DNA from: Cyanodermella asteris
Taxonomy: Eukaryota; Ascomycota; Lecanoromycetes; Ostropales; Stictidaceae
Direction: 5' to 3'
Assembly: GCA_900618795.1 (NCBI GenBank)
Contig: UYJD01000004.1
Span: forward strand, 1,194,849-1,258,848
Length of the DNA: 64,000 nucleotides
Below the pieces are notes generated by a model that had not been told where the DNA came from, did not search any database, and worked only from the letters and a program-made list of their open reading frames with translations. The translations under genes were made by a program, and so were the position numbers. Of the stretch, positions 20,413-32,359 are shown one piece after another; positions within the stretch are counted from its first letter, which is position 1; every line of letters starts with the position of its first letter.

Positions 20413-23400
20413 CGTATGGCGAGTGCTGAAGCGTTATGGGACGACGGAACTCAAACGGCGCTCTGAATGTGCCCGCGATCTTCTTCGGGGGACGCGACCA
20501 GAGATGGCGCCGCAATTGACGCGTTTATTGAGATGTCACGTGATCTCTAAACTCGTCATCAGATGGCTGCCTCCAGTATCTAAGTGCCTATTGATTCGCA
20601 CATCGTTTGAACTACAGGTGACTGAATTGCCTCGTCACCATTCATCGAAATTGTTCTGGCTGAGAAGGCTGTAAGATCATGATCTGGTCATTTCTTGGAC
20701 AGACGAAGCTAGACAAATATCTGCACTGCAAAGACTTGAATTTATTCGGTCGTGAAAAGAAAACATTCCCCAGAAGCGTCACAAAATCTGGTCCTCAAGA
20801 TTGCCGCCTTGAAACGTACCGCACACGTGCATGTCTGCAAGCGCTTGGTTATTGCTCTGTCATGGCAGCTCGGAGTACCAACACCCCATGCTTGGTAAAC
20901 TGCTATAACTGATGTCGAACGTCAACGGCAATTCTTTGTCGTTATGGCTGCCCCGTACAGACTAGATTTGTGACATGGATGGCCATCATGGAGCCCGTGC
21001 ATAGAGGGCTTACCGCTTCCTGACTCTTTGTGGACACACCAGAGGCTCTATGAACAGACATCCTATTCTCTAGAGCCGGCTGTGTCCTCCTCATCAATCA
21101 CATGCGAAACTCGTGTTGATAGATCAGATTCTAAGGAACGATTTTTGATCAAGGACCTTCTCCTCGCGGTGCGAAGCTTTTCCGACCGCGAAATCATGTA
21201 TACCATTCCGTTCGTTGTAGCAGACGTTGCCCCACTATTCATCAATAATGCCCAAGGAGCAGTTGTCGGCCGCAACGCAACCGCCCGAAGTAATTGTGTC
21301 GAATGTCGGTCAGACAGTTTATCGCTGTCCGTGGAACACTTCTGGCAAAATGATCGTCGATGAATCTCTAAATATGAATAAAGCTTACTGTCACAGACTC
21401 CGACAAGTCGCCGCCGAGCGCGAAGTCAGCGTTTTAATGCCCCGGATGTGGGAATATTGCTGGGGATTTTGGCAGCTACCATGATCCCGTAATCGTCGCC
21501 AGTTGAGAGTTGCTGTTTTAGCTCAGCTTGGGAGCTGTACGATGTGAACACCGGATACTGTTATCAGGACAGAGTTCTACCCTCACGGCGCCTAAGTTCC
21601 TAGTCAACTGGGCAGTCAAGATGCCTGACGGTCATGGATGATCATCGCTCTGCATCCAATGATGAACCAGGTCAGGCGACTACACGATGTCAAGAGTGCC
21701 TTGAAGTAAAGTAGATACTGTCACGGTTTCGTCCGATTGAGTATCGCATGTCTGAGTTCTAGAACTTGCCGGTGTCCGAGGCGGAACCGACCCAAGCATC
21801 GATGCATTCCAAACAGCCAAAATGGTGGTCAAACCACGGAAGATACATTGGAAACATTGCTTCCCGACCGAAGGGTCGAAAACCACATAGACCAGGATTG
21901 TGGTTCACAATGGGCAGAAACCTAGTCCAAGTCGTGATAATTCTGGCGAAGAGCAAATTTCTCGACGCGCGTTTCGAAAAACCCGTTGGTGTTTTTCAAT
22001 CAGAGCCGGTCTGGATCTGATTTGTTGTGATGCTCAGCCATTGGAAATGAGACATTGACGGGGCCTGGAATGATCCCTGTCCTAAGTATCGGGGCAGACC
22101 AGGGTCATGTGGCTCGAGTCAGGCTCGGTGTAACATCGGCAGTACGCACACGCGGATCTTTCACCATAGACAGAAGAAAACGGTACGGAGCCGTGTGGCT
22201 GCAATCCTCCAGACTCGGCTGTCTTGTCAATCGGCCTTCTCGAAGTGAAGGGAATGATCGGTTGCTCGAGATTGAAGAAACATTGACGCGAGGAAAAATG
22301 CGCAGGCGGGGCGCCAGAATAGCATGGATACAATTTCAGAGGATCCCAAGTGGACAGTGTTGACGTGTACAGTCAGCCTCTGTGCAGAAATGAGATCTCA
22401 GAGCGATTTGAAGGACTCTCGTTAATATGCCTTCATTCGCCGAATCGGCCGGACATGTTGTGAAGTGCATGGCAGATGAAATGAGAGCAGAAATTTCTTA
22501 TCGCATAAAGTGATAGCTCTGTAGACGAAGAAAGCTCTTTGTATCCGATCGCGGGCGAGTAGCTGGGCAGGCACGCCGCACGTTGCCAGGAACGGGTAGG
22601 CGCGACGTAGCACAAAACTGGGATGACAGGGCAGGCGCGACGTGAGTGGTGGAGGGGTATGTGGAAGGGGCTTAGCGTCAGGGGCAGCTTTGACAGCCGC
22701 GATTCCTGCGAATCAGGGCGTGCCTGCCCAATTTGGAGTCTGCGGGAGCAGCGTGTCACCGTCGGTTTGCTGCGCCGCGCCATCACAGTCTGGGTCGCTT
22801 TCCCGGCTTCCAGCTTCCCGTCGCTTCGGCGAACTCGTAGCCCACAGCCTCCACGGCGTCAGAGGCGACTGTGGTAGAGTAGCAGTGGACCGCCAACGTT
22901 CAACTGCTGCGCTGCGTAAAACGGGTGTAAGCCCCCTGGCGCCCAGCTAAAACCGAACTAACAGTCTAACACTGCCGTGTCGACCCACTCCCACGCGCAC
23001 TCGCTTCCGCTGACACACCAAAGTCTGCCGCGCCCAGTTTCTCCTCCACGAATCTCGCTCTTCTCTCCTCCAGCAATCCTCACTTTCGCCTCTCCATCAA
23101 CGCCCCCGTCCTCTCCCACCACCCTCACACTCCTTCTACGCAGTCGCTCTCTTCAGCATTTACGCTTACACTCCCTCAACATAACGCGACTTAGTCGACT
23201 TTTCGCCCTTTCCATTCCTTCACCTAAAACGCGACCTTTATTCTGCTCGCATTCCTCTCCTTTCGAAGTTGATCTTCAGCCACTCGTTTTAGAAACCATC
23301 TTAACCTTGGGCCGGTCGCTAATTGATTGACTCTACCGTTTTTTACTGTCGAATTTGAAGTCGTTGGTCACGCATTAACCACTCTGCACCGAGACCAAAC

Positions 23401-23516
23401 TCTCTTGACGTGAAACATAATGCAATAGTTGGCAAGCAAGGACTTACGACTACGACTACGACCCTCTTCTTTCCCGACCCGACCAGTTCACCCAGCTCCG
23501 CTCATAGTCTGCAAAA
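20413..23516. other. 3.1-kb gene-poor region
   Basis: No convincing gene on either strand; frames such as 22055-22363, 22433-22786 and 22642-22950 lack recognisable domains and coherent composition. From about 22970 to 23330 the + strand is strongly pyrimidine-rich, and the stretch up to 23516 is best read as the promoter and long 5' leader of the membrane-protein gene. Confidence 0.45.
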
Positions 23517-25604
23517 ATGCAAGAGCATCACCGGAGGCATCACGATCTCCATGACGAGGCGCGTCGGGCTGCTTCAGTCCACGCCGAAGCAGCGCGAGAG
23601 GCCGACATTTACCCACTTCCAGTGCCAGACGAGGCAAGTCCAATTGCAATCCCGGCACCTTCGAAGATAGTTGGAAGAGATGCAGGCTCAGACTTCAGTG
23701 CCACATCGACGTGTACAAGCGAGTCGGACCCAGGGTGCAAGCTGCCCGAGTCCGCTCATTCAGTGCAGTTGAGTACCATTATTGGTCTCAGTGTCGCGTG
23801 AGTAAATTTCCCCCCTACTGCTAGACTGTATACTAACAGCCGCAGTCTTCCCGTAATTGCCGTCATCATCCTTCTCTTCTTTCTCCACCGCCGGACCGTT
23901 AAGAAACAAGCAGCTGAAGACCGTCACTACGGAGACAAGGACCTCGATTGGGGCATGGACGCCGCCCCGAAGAAGGGCAAGAATGGTGACGTGGACTACA
24001 GTGGCCACAAAGGACACGGCATGGGTGGCATGTCAATCGACCTCGGAAACCCGTACATGCTCCCTCCTGAGGTTCACGGCTCTAGTGACTCGCTCCACTC
24101 TCTGTCTCGAAGTGTCACCGATAGACACGATCCGTACAACATGGTCAAAACCCCCTCCATCCGCAGCGGACGTCTCGGTGATTTCGACACCAGATCAGAC
24201 TCGCAGCGTGAACTTCTCTCCAATGGACAGCCTATGTCAAAGACGCCGTCGCCGCTCAGCCAGGGTCCAATTCAACGCAAAGCTGTTCCGAACCCTTTCG
24301 CCTCGCCAGATTCTGAAAAGGCCGAGAACAATGGCTTTGACTTTGGAAACACCAACCCCGTTCCCGAACATCACAGCCAGAAATCGGTTGATGTCATTTC
24401 CGCGAACCGTTTATCGAATCCTGACAAATCGCTCCCTGCTACGCCTGCGGATGGAGGTCTGACCCCCCCTCCCCGAGGTGACTCAAAGTCTCCGTACATG
24501 CCCAACAACAACGCAGGCCCGGTCGATCCATACGGATTTCAAGAAGTTGTTGTTCCACCTTCTCCTGAGGCTCAGCACGCGGACCTCGCCCATGCACCAG
24601 CTATCCCAGAGATCAACGCAGAGAACTTTCCTCACCCGCCGCCACCAGACCCCGAAGATTCAAAGCGCCAGACGCTCGGTCTTGGGCTCGAGTTTCCTGG
24701 AAATCGTCTATCTGTCATGCGCCCTCTTCCCCCAGATGACCCTGAAGAGAACCCCGAACAGCGTGCCAACCGTATCAGATCCTTCTACAAGGAGTACTTC
24801 AGCGAAGGCGATGCTAAGGGCTACAACGCAGGCGCTGACTACTACGAGGATTACGGTGACGAGTTCTTGCAGGACGGTACAGTCTTCGACCCCGATTCCG
24901 GCCAGTTCATCGTCGCTCAGGCTCATTACGCCGAACCTGTTACTCGTCGTGCTATGACTCCTCCGCCCCGTGGACCGCCACCAAAGTTCCGTGGTGGCCC
25001 TCGTCGCCCTGGTCACATGTCTTCAGGATCCACTCCCGGTATTGGCCCCCGTGGTCGTGCTTTCAGCAACGCCAGCACCTCGCGCATGGGCTTCGGTCAA
25101 GGCCCACGTGGTCGCGCTGCTAAGCGTCCTCTACCACCTCCGGCTGCTTTGAAGAACTTGCCAACGCCTTCCCTACTCAAGGAGGATTCTTTCAACATGA
25201 CAATGGACTTTGCTCCCCCGACATCTTATGCTGACCGCGCTGCTGGTCGTCCGGAAAGCCCTTTCATGGAAGAACGACCATACGCACCAAAGGTCGCCAT
25301 TGCATCTCCGCTCGCCTCAGCCTTCACTGAACTTGCGGTTGTGCCTTCGCCTCACTCGCTGCGCAAGTCTGGGACATTCACAGCACTCGACTTTGCACCA
25401 CCTCCAAGATTCAGAGACCCCGACTCGATGAGCGACGCTGGCAGCATAAGGTCGGGAAGGAGCAATTTCAGCAGCATGAGCGCCAGACAACAGCAAAACA
25501 TCCGTGCTGGTGCTTACAGACTCAGTAGACTTCCAAAGGAAGTTGTCGGTACCAAGGGTGACATAATGCACGACTTGCGACCGAAGATGGGTATGGGATA
25601 CTAG
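23517..25604 (+). CDS. Single-pass membrane protein, SKG6/AXL2-like TM, two exons
   Basis: Exons 23517-23797 and 23846-25604 give 679 residues; the 48-nt intron has a GTGAGT donor and a consensus TACTAAC branch site at 23831-23837. Residues 1-84 are His/Ala-rich without a clear signal peptide. Residues 85-108 (STIIGLSVALPVIAVIILLFF) form one TM, followed by a stop-transfer HRRTVKK. This layout recalls fungal SKG6/AXL2-type TM proteins linked to cell polarity. The cytosolic part is long, disordered and Pro/Ser-rich (DLGNPYMLPPEVHGSSDSL), with an RGPPPKFRGGPRRPG stretch and Tyr-rich segments. The function is not known; the polarity link is family-level inference. Intron 1 interrupts the TM-coding sequence. 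Confidence 0.8.
23831..23837 (+). promoter_or_regulatory. Intron branch-point consensus TACTAAC
   Basis: A perfect match to the yeast/fungal lariat branch consensus, eight nt before the 3' end of the 48-nt intron 23798-23845. It strongly supports the splice used for the membrane-protein gene. Confidence 0.75.
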
Positions 25605-26735
25605 CCTTAGAGTCTTGATCGTTCTTCATGACGGCCTTGCAGTGAGACAACTGGCTTTAATTTTACGGTAGCGACAGCACATAGACACGGTTCAAGGGTA
25701 CACTTTTGGCGTTCTGGGTGGGATTGTTGTTAAACAAGCCCGGTCACGGCTCATCAAAGGCCATATATATGGAGCCCCAAACTCCTTCGATGTTCACAGA
25801 TTTTCGTTCACGAAAAGGGACTGCTGATTCGTTTTTTCTCGCACCATTCTACATCTCTGATGATAGTCTCGCTCCAATGCGAATGATGTGGTTGCTAAAC
25901 TGTATAGATTCTGGGAGAGGTCGAAAGGGCCAGGGAGGTCTGGCCAGAAGACAAGTATATGTCTCGTCATATTCTGGGTCTTTGTGACTGAAATAAAAGA
26001 AACATTTACGCCAAAAACATTCCTTGACTCCTTGACGTGATGACAGTAGTCCTTTGAGATGTGCGAGATATCCAGCGACCGTGAATGACCTAAGCGCACC
26101 TGAGCAGCAGCCAAACATCCATCGTAAGAAACGCAATGCATCAGCCGGAAACCCAGCGGATCGGCCCCCTGTAGATACCCGAACAAGCGACTAAAATCCC
26201 GACAAGCCCCCGCTGTCAGCACGACCACGACCACTATGGGCTCAACTGTAACCATTGGCAACAACGATCACGTCACCGATGTATTCTCTATCCTCGAATA
26301 CCATCAATTTCGAGTTGGCGCCGAACAGCACCCAGCTGCGCAAACGTTTGCAAAAGGGGTGGAGCTGCAAGAAGAAAAAAAACCAAAAAAAAAAACAAAA
26401 AAAAACGCAAGCATGCGCGTCTGGGGCACGCACGAAATTGTGACTTTTTTTTACGTGCGTTCGGTCCACGATATCGCATGATGGGAATTTTGGGGTCAAA
26501 GTGATCTATTGGCTCTTTGAAAGACTGGTTGATCTGTCTGATGGTTTGCGAGGAACAAAAATCTGGTCTCTTCCTGTGCTGACTTTGTATGTATTGATGT
26601 GCACCCGGGGGCGAATGGCGCTTAGGGGTACTAGCTAGCCCGCGCGTATCCGCCCGGGGGCCACGATCAGTTGTGTTGGAATCGACTCAGTTGGCAGTAA
26701 CAGGTGGAGACCCCGCTGGACGGTGGATAGCCCCC
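25605..26735. other. Convergent intergenic region with A-rich tract
   Basis: Lies between two converging 3' ends, so it needs no promoter. It contains a strongly A-rich tract at about 26375-26407 and a C/G-rich patch (about 26600-26665). No gene seen; the nominal frame through the A tract is a low-complexity Lys run. Confidence 0.45.
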
Positions 26736-29700
26736 TCAAGGCCCCAGTAACGACAAGCCCACAAACTTCTTCAACACCGGAGCCTCAGCCTTTTGCGGCG
26801 GCACTTCCAGCTGTTCCTCGCCATTCAATCCCTCTGCAAGTTTCCGATCCACTTTCTGTTCCGCCTTCTGTACGTCCAGCTGGAACACCTCATCCCGACA
26901 ATCCACACACATGCCCACCAACTCCTTCATCGCCCCATCCACCGCCCTCGCCCTCTCTCTCATTCGCCGTCTCATCAGTCCGACCACAAGCCTCTGCGTC
27001 TCGTCCCCCACGCTATTCACCCTCTCCATCAGCCTCCCCACACTATTCACCAGATACTCCTCTTCAAAAACACTCCCCTTCTTCCCCCTCGCCCTTCGCC
27101 GCTCTTCTTTCCGCCTATTCTTGGCAGTCTTGCGCGTCGCGTTCGTCGCCATCGTGCCCGTCTGCCCCGTATACCGCGTGAATAACGTACCACCCGTGGT
27201 GCTCGCGTCCGTTGCGGCGAGGGAGATGTTGTCGGGGATATCGGGGCCCTCGCCGGAGCCCTCGTAGTAGGCGAGCGGCTCCTCTGCTTTCTTGATGCGA
27301 AGCTCGCGGATACGGGGGATCTGTGCGTTGAGCTGCGCTTTGCATTCGGCGAGGAGTTCCGTGGTGCTGGACATGCTTTCGCTCAGCCCGGGGTCGATTA
27401 TCTCGGTTAGTAACGAGGTGTCGCTGCCGGGCATGCTCAGTAGGCGGATCGCGTCGCTGAACCAGTTGCCGCGGCAGAAGAGGCGGGCTGCGGAGGCGGT
27501 GTCGTGGAGGTAGTCTTTGTGAATGATGGCGGCGGAGTGGAAGTCTTTGGATTCGACGAGCGAGTCTGCGAGGAGGAGGGCGAGTTCGGAGAGTTTGGTA
27601 TCGTCGGTTTGGTCGTTGGCGAGGGAGGCGTTGGCGAGGGCTTCGCGCCAGCAATGGGCGAGGCGGTAGGCTTCGGAGGCGAGGGTGCGGAGTTCGAGAT
27701 ACTCGTAGGCGACGCCGGCGTCGAAGTAGCGGGAGTGCCGTTGGAGCCAGTCTGCGTAGCTGATTATGATCTCGCGGTACTTTGCTTCTTCGTAGCGAGC
27801 TGCTGTTAGAGCGTCTTCGTATAGGTCGTGCTTCACGACGTACTTCTTGTACTCGTCGAAATCGCCCATGTCCCAGAGATGTGCGAGGGCTTTCTTGTTT
27901 CGGTTCAAGTTGTCGTCGATGGAGAACATGCGTCGTTTCTCCGGCATGTCTCGCAGCCGCTGCAGGAATGGAAGATACTCTCTCGGGTCCTTCTGAGACT
28001 GCTGGGCCACGAGTAGTGCCAAGTCGAGGTTGTATAGACCAAGAGCACTATCGTACAGCCGGTTGACATCAACCAGGAAGCAGATGTGTTCAACCGCTCG
28101 CTCGCCAGCGGCCTCTCCCTCTTCCTGGAGCTTTCCGACTTCTGTCAGACCAGCCTCGACGTCGGGTGGATTCTTGCAGACATGAGCTGTAATGATGTTT
28201 TGCATGTTGGTCGCTTTTCGTGCCCGTAACGCGGGTAGAAAGGCATCGCATACCTTGTTGACTTTGCCGGTCGCGACGGAATCAGCTTGCCTGGTCAGGT
28301 CCCTGCCATCAGCTGCGATACCGGGCAGTGTGTCTTTGTACATGGTCACAGACACATCTTCGTCTCGTAACTGCGAGAGGAACAAGTCAATGTGTTCTAC
28401 CTTCTGAATCTGCTCGACAAACAAATCAATGTTCGCCAAAAGCTGCTCAGGCTTGTAGTCGTATATGATGTTCATGTCCACTCGTTGTTTTCTGCAGGTC
28501 ATGAAAGCTTTCTTGTACTCCTTGGCATCAATCTTCCTCCTGATTTCAGCAAGCACGAGTGCTCGTGGGAAGATGGTTTCAAGATTGCCCCGCGGCATCT
28601 GCAATATCACTGCAGCTGTCTGCGGAATGACTGTTACGATCCGAGCACCTCTTTCGATTGCTCGACATCTTTCGTCGAGCTCCGGCGTATCTGGTGGAGT
28701 AATAAGCTGGTCCTCAGGCGCGAGATGGACAAACTTGAGCATGTGTTTTGAGGTCGTGTAGATCAGATGTTCGGGTGTAACTGCGAATGAAGTGGCGTCC
28801 CGTGCCAGAACTTTGCTGTCAGCGTAAAGCAATCCACCGCGAGTAAGGCTGAAAGCAACGAATGCCGGCAACATGGCTCCATTGGTCTGCGAATCCTGGG
28901 ACATCAGAGCTGGTACTGCAGCAATCTCGGTTTGATCAACATCAACCGGAGCCTTGAAACTTGTCCCTTGAGGTGCGGAGGAAGCATTTTCCTCGACTTG
29001 CACCAGACTTATCACGCCGTTGTATCCGATCGTGTACGAGGATATTTCAGATGCGGAATTTGACACAATGTCTTGAGCAGTAATCGATGAAGACTTCAGT
29101 TTTTCTGCAGAGCCCGATTGTGTCAGACTTTCGTGTGTAGTATATGACTCTCGCACTTCGTCTGCAAACATAGACACTTTGTTGGAATTCGTCAGCCTCG
29201 TCCGATATCGTGCACTCGGACCTTTCTTGATTGTGTCCGGCGAACCCAACTTGAGAATCGTTTCTGGCTTTTGATCAAGCTTTTTCGGTTCCCACCGGTA
29301 TACCTGACGGCTCCCATCGTTGCATATTACTGCAACCAGTTCGAAGCCATCGGCGTGGAGGGCATGCACATCCGCGACGCAACCACCTGCCTCTATCTCG
29401 ACCTGGGCCATGGGCGGAGGGACATTGGCGTATCTCAGCGCTGTTAGCTTGACGATCCTCCCGTCAACGACGGCGACAGCTCCAGTCGGACTCCTGGTTG
29501 TCGAGCTCCTCGTGACTGCCAAGGCATATTGGTTGATTTCTGCATGACTCCGGTCAGTGTAGGTAAATCGCAGCGGGTGTTCCGGATCCCATGAAAGAGT
29601 CGGGACGGCATTCGAGCCGGATTGATCTGTAATGATTTCCTGCTTCAGATACCAGTGATAGTTCCCCATCGTCCACAGCTGAATGGTATCTCTGAAGCAT

Positions 29701-30701
29701 ACAGCCAACACGGTCGAATCGCAATTCCACTTCAATGCGAATTCTGAGATCGTGGCCGAGGTTTTCTCGGAGCTGTTCTTGTCCTCGGTAGGGAATCGAA
29801 GCGTGAACTCTCCATGCCGCAAGCCGTTGCGCTCAAAGAATACCACGTCCGTCCGATCTTGATGTCTTTGAATCCCCGCAATCAGATTGCCGGCTGGCCG
29901 CCAGCTCATCGCTGCATCGAGGTAGTCCACCGGCTCGCTGACCCCATCCAGGGCACCTTCTCGCGAGTATACTCGAATGACCCGTCGACTGCTCGCCTGC
30001 CTGCTGTTGACGGCAAAAAATTGCCCATCACCTCTCCAGCTGATGACTACATCCCCTTGGTCGAATTCGCTCTTCAGCCCTTCGTCCACCTTCTCCGGCA
30101 TAGTCGGATCTCGTAGGGCTCTCGCGCCACGGCCGGTGAACTGCGTCTCCTTCTTTCCCCAGCCGACGGAGACATGTTTACTGACTTTGAGGTCATTCTC
30201 GACGAGCTCAACGCTGGCAGAGTTTTCGAGCTCACGGGTCATGAGCAGTAGCGTGTCAGCTCGAGTCGTGATGACCAGCAGTTCGCCGTCGGGAGACCAC
30301 TCTGCGGCCGTGATGCCCACGTCCACACTCCCCACAATCTCGATTTTCTCCTCGCTGTCCAGTGGGGTCTCGCGGACGAGTATGATATCGCCTCCCGCGA
30401 GCACGAGACATGTCGTCCATTTTTCCGGTAGGAAATACAAGCTGAGAATTTTGTCGCAGTCAAGATCTGGCAATGGACAGGGAGCGTCAAACGAAGTGAT
30501 CAGCTCGTTTGTTGCATTTTCGCTCAGATTGGATTTCTGGTCTGGCGTCCAGCGGGCGAGTGCTAGCAATGGATTTTCTTTGCTCGGGCCGTATGCGCAT
30601 ATGACGCTGTTCGCACCATTGTCCCACGCGCACGCGGTGATGGGTTGAGGGACGAGCTGCTCATCCAAGTGGAATCTCTTGCGGAGTTGCAAGTTTCGCA
30701 T
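26736..30701 (-). CDS. ELP1: Elongator complex subunit 1
   Basis: Intronless, 1321 residues, the expected size for ELP1/IKI3. The N-terminal two-thirds has WD40 beta-propeller strands (ITACAWDNGANSVICAYG, ITAAEWSPDGELLVITTR, FFAVNSR, LSWDPEHPLRFTYTD). The C-terminal third is a helical solenoid with TPR-like repeats (YEYLELRTLASEAYRLAHCW, NWFSDAIRLL). A basic segment near the end (NRRKEERRRARGKKGS) matches the ELP1 tRNA-binding/nuclear-signal region, and the terminal helix carries the dimerisation region. Known role: scaffold of Elongator, which makes the 5-carbamoylmethyl-type modification on wobble uridines of tRNA. It is convergent with the membrane-protein gene and lies 353 bp downstream of COX8 on the same strand. 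Confidence 0.95.
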   Translation of the reverse strand: MRNLQLRKRFHLDEQLVPQPITACAWDNGANSVICAYGPSKENPLLALARWTPDQKSNLSENATNELITSFDAPCPLPDLDCDKILSLYFLPEKWTTCLVLAGGDIILVRETPLDSEEKIEIVGSVDVGITAAEWSPDGELLVITTRADTLLLMTRELENSASVELVENDLKVSKHVSVGWGKKETQFTGRGARALRDPTMPEKVDEGLKSEFDQGDVVISWRGDGQFFAVNSRQASSRRVIRVYSREGALDGVSEPVDYLDAAMSWRPAGNLIAGIQRHQDRTDVVFFERNGLRHGEFTLRFPTEDKNSSEKTSATISEFALKWNCDSTVLAVCFRDTIQLWTMGNYHWYLKQEIITDQSGSNAVPTLSWDPEHPLRFTYTDRSHAEINQYALAVTRSSTTRSPTGAVAVVDGRIVKLTALRYANVPPPMAQVEIEAGGCVADVHALHADGFELVAVICNDGSRQVYRWEPKKLDQKPETILKLGSPDTIKKGPSARYRTRLTNSNKVSMFADEVRESYTTHESLTQSGSAEKLKSSSITAQDIVSNSASEISSYTIGYNGVISLVQVEENASSAPQGTSFKAPVDVDQTEIAAVPALMSQDSQTNGAMLPAFVAFSLTRGGLLYADSKVLARDATSFAVTPEHLIYTTSKHMLKFVHLAPEDQLITPPDTPELDERCRAIERGARIVTVIPQTAAVILQMPRGNLETIFPRALVLAEIRRKIDAKEYKKAFMTCRKQRVDMNIIYDYKPEQLLANIDLFVEQIQKVEHIDLFLSQLRDEDVSVTMYKDTLPGIAADGRDLTRQADSVATGKVNKVCDAFLPALRARKATNMQNIITAHVCKNPPDVEAGLTEVGKLQEEGEAAGERAVEHICFLVDVNRLYDSALGLYNLDLALLVAQQSQKDPREYLPFLQRLRDMPEKRRMFSIDDNLNRNKKALAHLWDMGDFDEYKKYVVKHDLYEDALTAARYEEAKYREIIISYADWLQRHSRYFDAGVAYEYLELRTLASEAYRLAHCWREALANASLANDQTDDTKLSELALLLADSLVESKDFHSAAIIHKDYLHDTASAARLFCRGNWFSDAIRLLSMPGSDTSLLTEIIDPGLSESMSSTTELLAECKAQLNAQIPRIRELRIKKAEEPLAYYEGSGEGPDIPDNISLAATDASTTGGTLFTRYTGQTGTMATNATRKTAKNRRKEERRRARGKKGSVFEEEYLVNSVGRLMERVNSVGDETQRLVVGLMRRRMRERARAVDGAMKELVGMCVDCRDEVFQLDVQKAEQKVDRKLAEGLNGEEQLEVPPQKAEAPVLKKFVGLSLLGP

Positions 30702-31054
30702 CGTGGGCGAGCAGCATGTGTGTGGACGCTGTTGTGTTTAGTATTGGTGGTGTGAGGAATCATTCTACAAGTCTATGCGGGTCTGAACTTTTGCAGACTC
30801 AGAGCTTCGCCGCCGCGGCGCAGGGTCATGTCCTGTCATGTCGTAACGAAGCACGCACTACCAGAATGTCCGCATCTAACGCAGTCCTTGCGACAAAGTA
30901 AAAGATGATATTCCGTGTCTGCCAGGATCTCTATGCAGAAATGCTGGCTGCTCCTGTTCCGGTACATGTACACAACGGCATGGCCATGCATTCACCAAAG
31001 ACCGTCCGCTCCAACCAGACCATAGCTTCTTTCGTTCCACGAAAATCTTCTCCT
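30702..31054. other. Intergenic region between ELP1 and COX8
   Basis: A 353-bp spacer that is the ELP1 promoter and the COX8 3' flank. Nothing further recognised. Confidence 0.4.
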
Positions 31055-31397
31055 CTAACCGTTCTTCTTGAGCTGCCAGACTGTCTATGGTTAGCACCCA
31101 CTTTGTCCACATTCCATCTCTTGATCGCAATCGCATACCTGCAATGCCGAAGGGCAGGCCAAATCCAGTGGCTGTACTCCAGTCAGTGTCCACGCTCCTC
31201 TCTTGAAGCCTCGCCCATCGCTTACCGCAGAACAAGACGTATCGCAACCAAAAGAATCGGGTCAAAGGGTTGAAGGGAATGTTGCTGCGAGGGCCCTCGG
31301 GGTAGTGGTAGGGGCTGGCAAGCTGTGCTCGGGTTGAGTGGAAGCCTCGGCGGGCGACTAGCTGCTGCGCAGCGCGAAGACCTGGACGGGCGTACAT
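31055..31397 (-). CDS. COX8: Cytochrome c oxidase subunit 8 (VIIc), three exons
   Basis: Exons 31397-31226, 31171-31139 and 31080-31055 (introns 54 and 58 nt) give 76 residues. The N-terminus is a mitochondrial presequence ending near RRGFHSTRA. The mature part begins ASPYHYPEGPRSNIPFNP, a hallmark of fungal COX8, and continues through one TM helix (FFWLRYVLFCATGFGLPFGIA) to a short VWQLKKNG tail. The middle exon is only 33 nt and codes part of the TM. A longer unspliced frame from 31613 is not the gene. Known role: small nuclear-encoded subunit of respiratory complex IV in the inner membrane. Assignment rests on the PYHYPEGP motif, length and single TM. Confidence 0.9.
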
Positions 31398-32359
31398 CTG
31401 GAAGGGGTAAGCAGCTGTATCGGTGTTTTGCTGAGCATACGAACCTTCGTGAGGGGAGAATTGGTTGCTTTTGCTCTGGACTTGGTGATGCGTTGCGGTT
31501 GTCTCGAAGTTCAATGCTGTGCCAAGGATTATGTCAGCACGAACGACATTCAGCGGTGCGAGATCATAGAGCTTTGGGAATGGACCTGTTTCACTGATGA
31601 GTAGGACCTGCATCTACTGCCTATAATCGTCGCTTCGTGATCTTCGTTTGGAGCAATTGGCACCATGGTCTGAGCCGTTCAGTGGCTGTGGGACTCCTCC
31701 TCACACGTCTACTGTCATCGTCAGCCTAATGAGTGTAGTAGTTATTGCTCTCGAAGCGTCTCATCGTTATTTTCATTCTGCAGCGGTATGGGGCTTACTA
31801 CGTTGCTTGCGTGAGTCACAACTTACTATCTACACTTTGTGCAACTACGGTACAACAATCTGAAGCACGTACTGAATTCAATTTTCGGAAGAACGCTATC
31901 AGACTTGTAATCAAATATTGTTGTACAGAGGTCGTAACATCGTAGAGTTGAGCCACCGGGCTGTGACGCCTTGGGCTTGCCCTCTCGCTGATATCGTCCC
32001 CAAAGCTTCCACTTTGGCGTAGCTTCTGTCGCTGGAGTTGACCGCGTGGCTTCTCGACACCAATGTTCTGACGACACGAATGCCGTCTCGACGAGCTTGA
32101 GAGTAGAGCGTGTGGCGCGACGGCGTGCTGTGTTGCTTGCCTTCTGCAGGTCTGGTCGCGAACGAAGCCAGAGCCCTGGGCCGATTGCGAGATGCACTCG
32201 GAGATGATCCTCAACTGATGTTGAGCCACCACAACTGCTGTAGTCGACATTGCAATGCGATTGCCGAAACGAGCAAGTCTGACGGGGTTCATCAATCTCC
32301 ATGAGTGAAAACACAGGCTGACACTCTTGTAAGGAAAACCGCCAAACGCTTGCCGCGGG
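31398..32359. other. Intergenic region between COX8 and the Ser-rich protein gene
   Basis: About 960 bp with the COX8 promoter. Long unspliced minus-strand frames (31816-32394, 31826-32314) have no recognisable domains and overlap the 3' end of the next gene; I do not call them. Confidence 0.4.

Noticed and set aside
24478-24957. 159-codon + frame inside the membrane-protein gene
   Set aside because: Overlaps well-supported exon 2 in another phase; its composition is a by-product of codon bias.
27115-27654. 179-codon minus frame within ELP1
   Set aside because: Arg/Pro-rich shadow of the ELP1 coding strand.
30876-31613. Unspliced 245-codon frame at COX8
   Set aside because: Reads through both COX8 introns; the spliced 76-residue product matches the family end to end.
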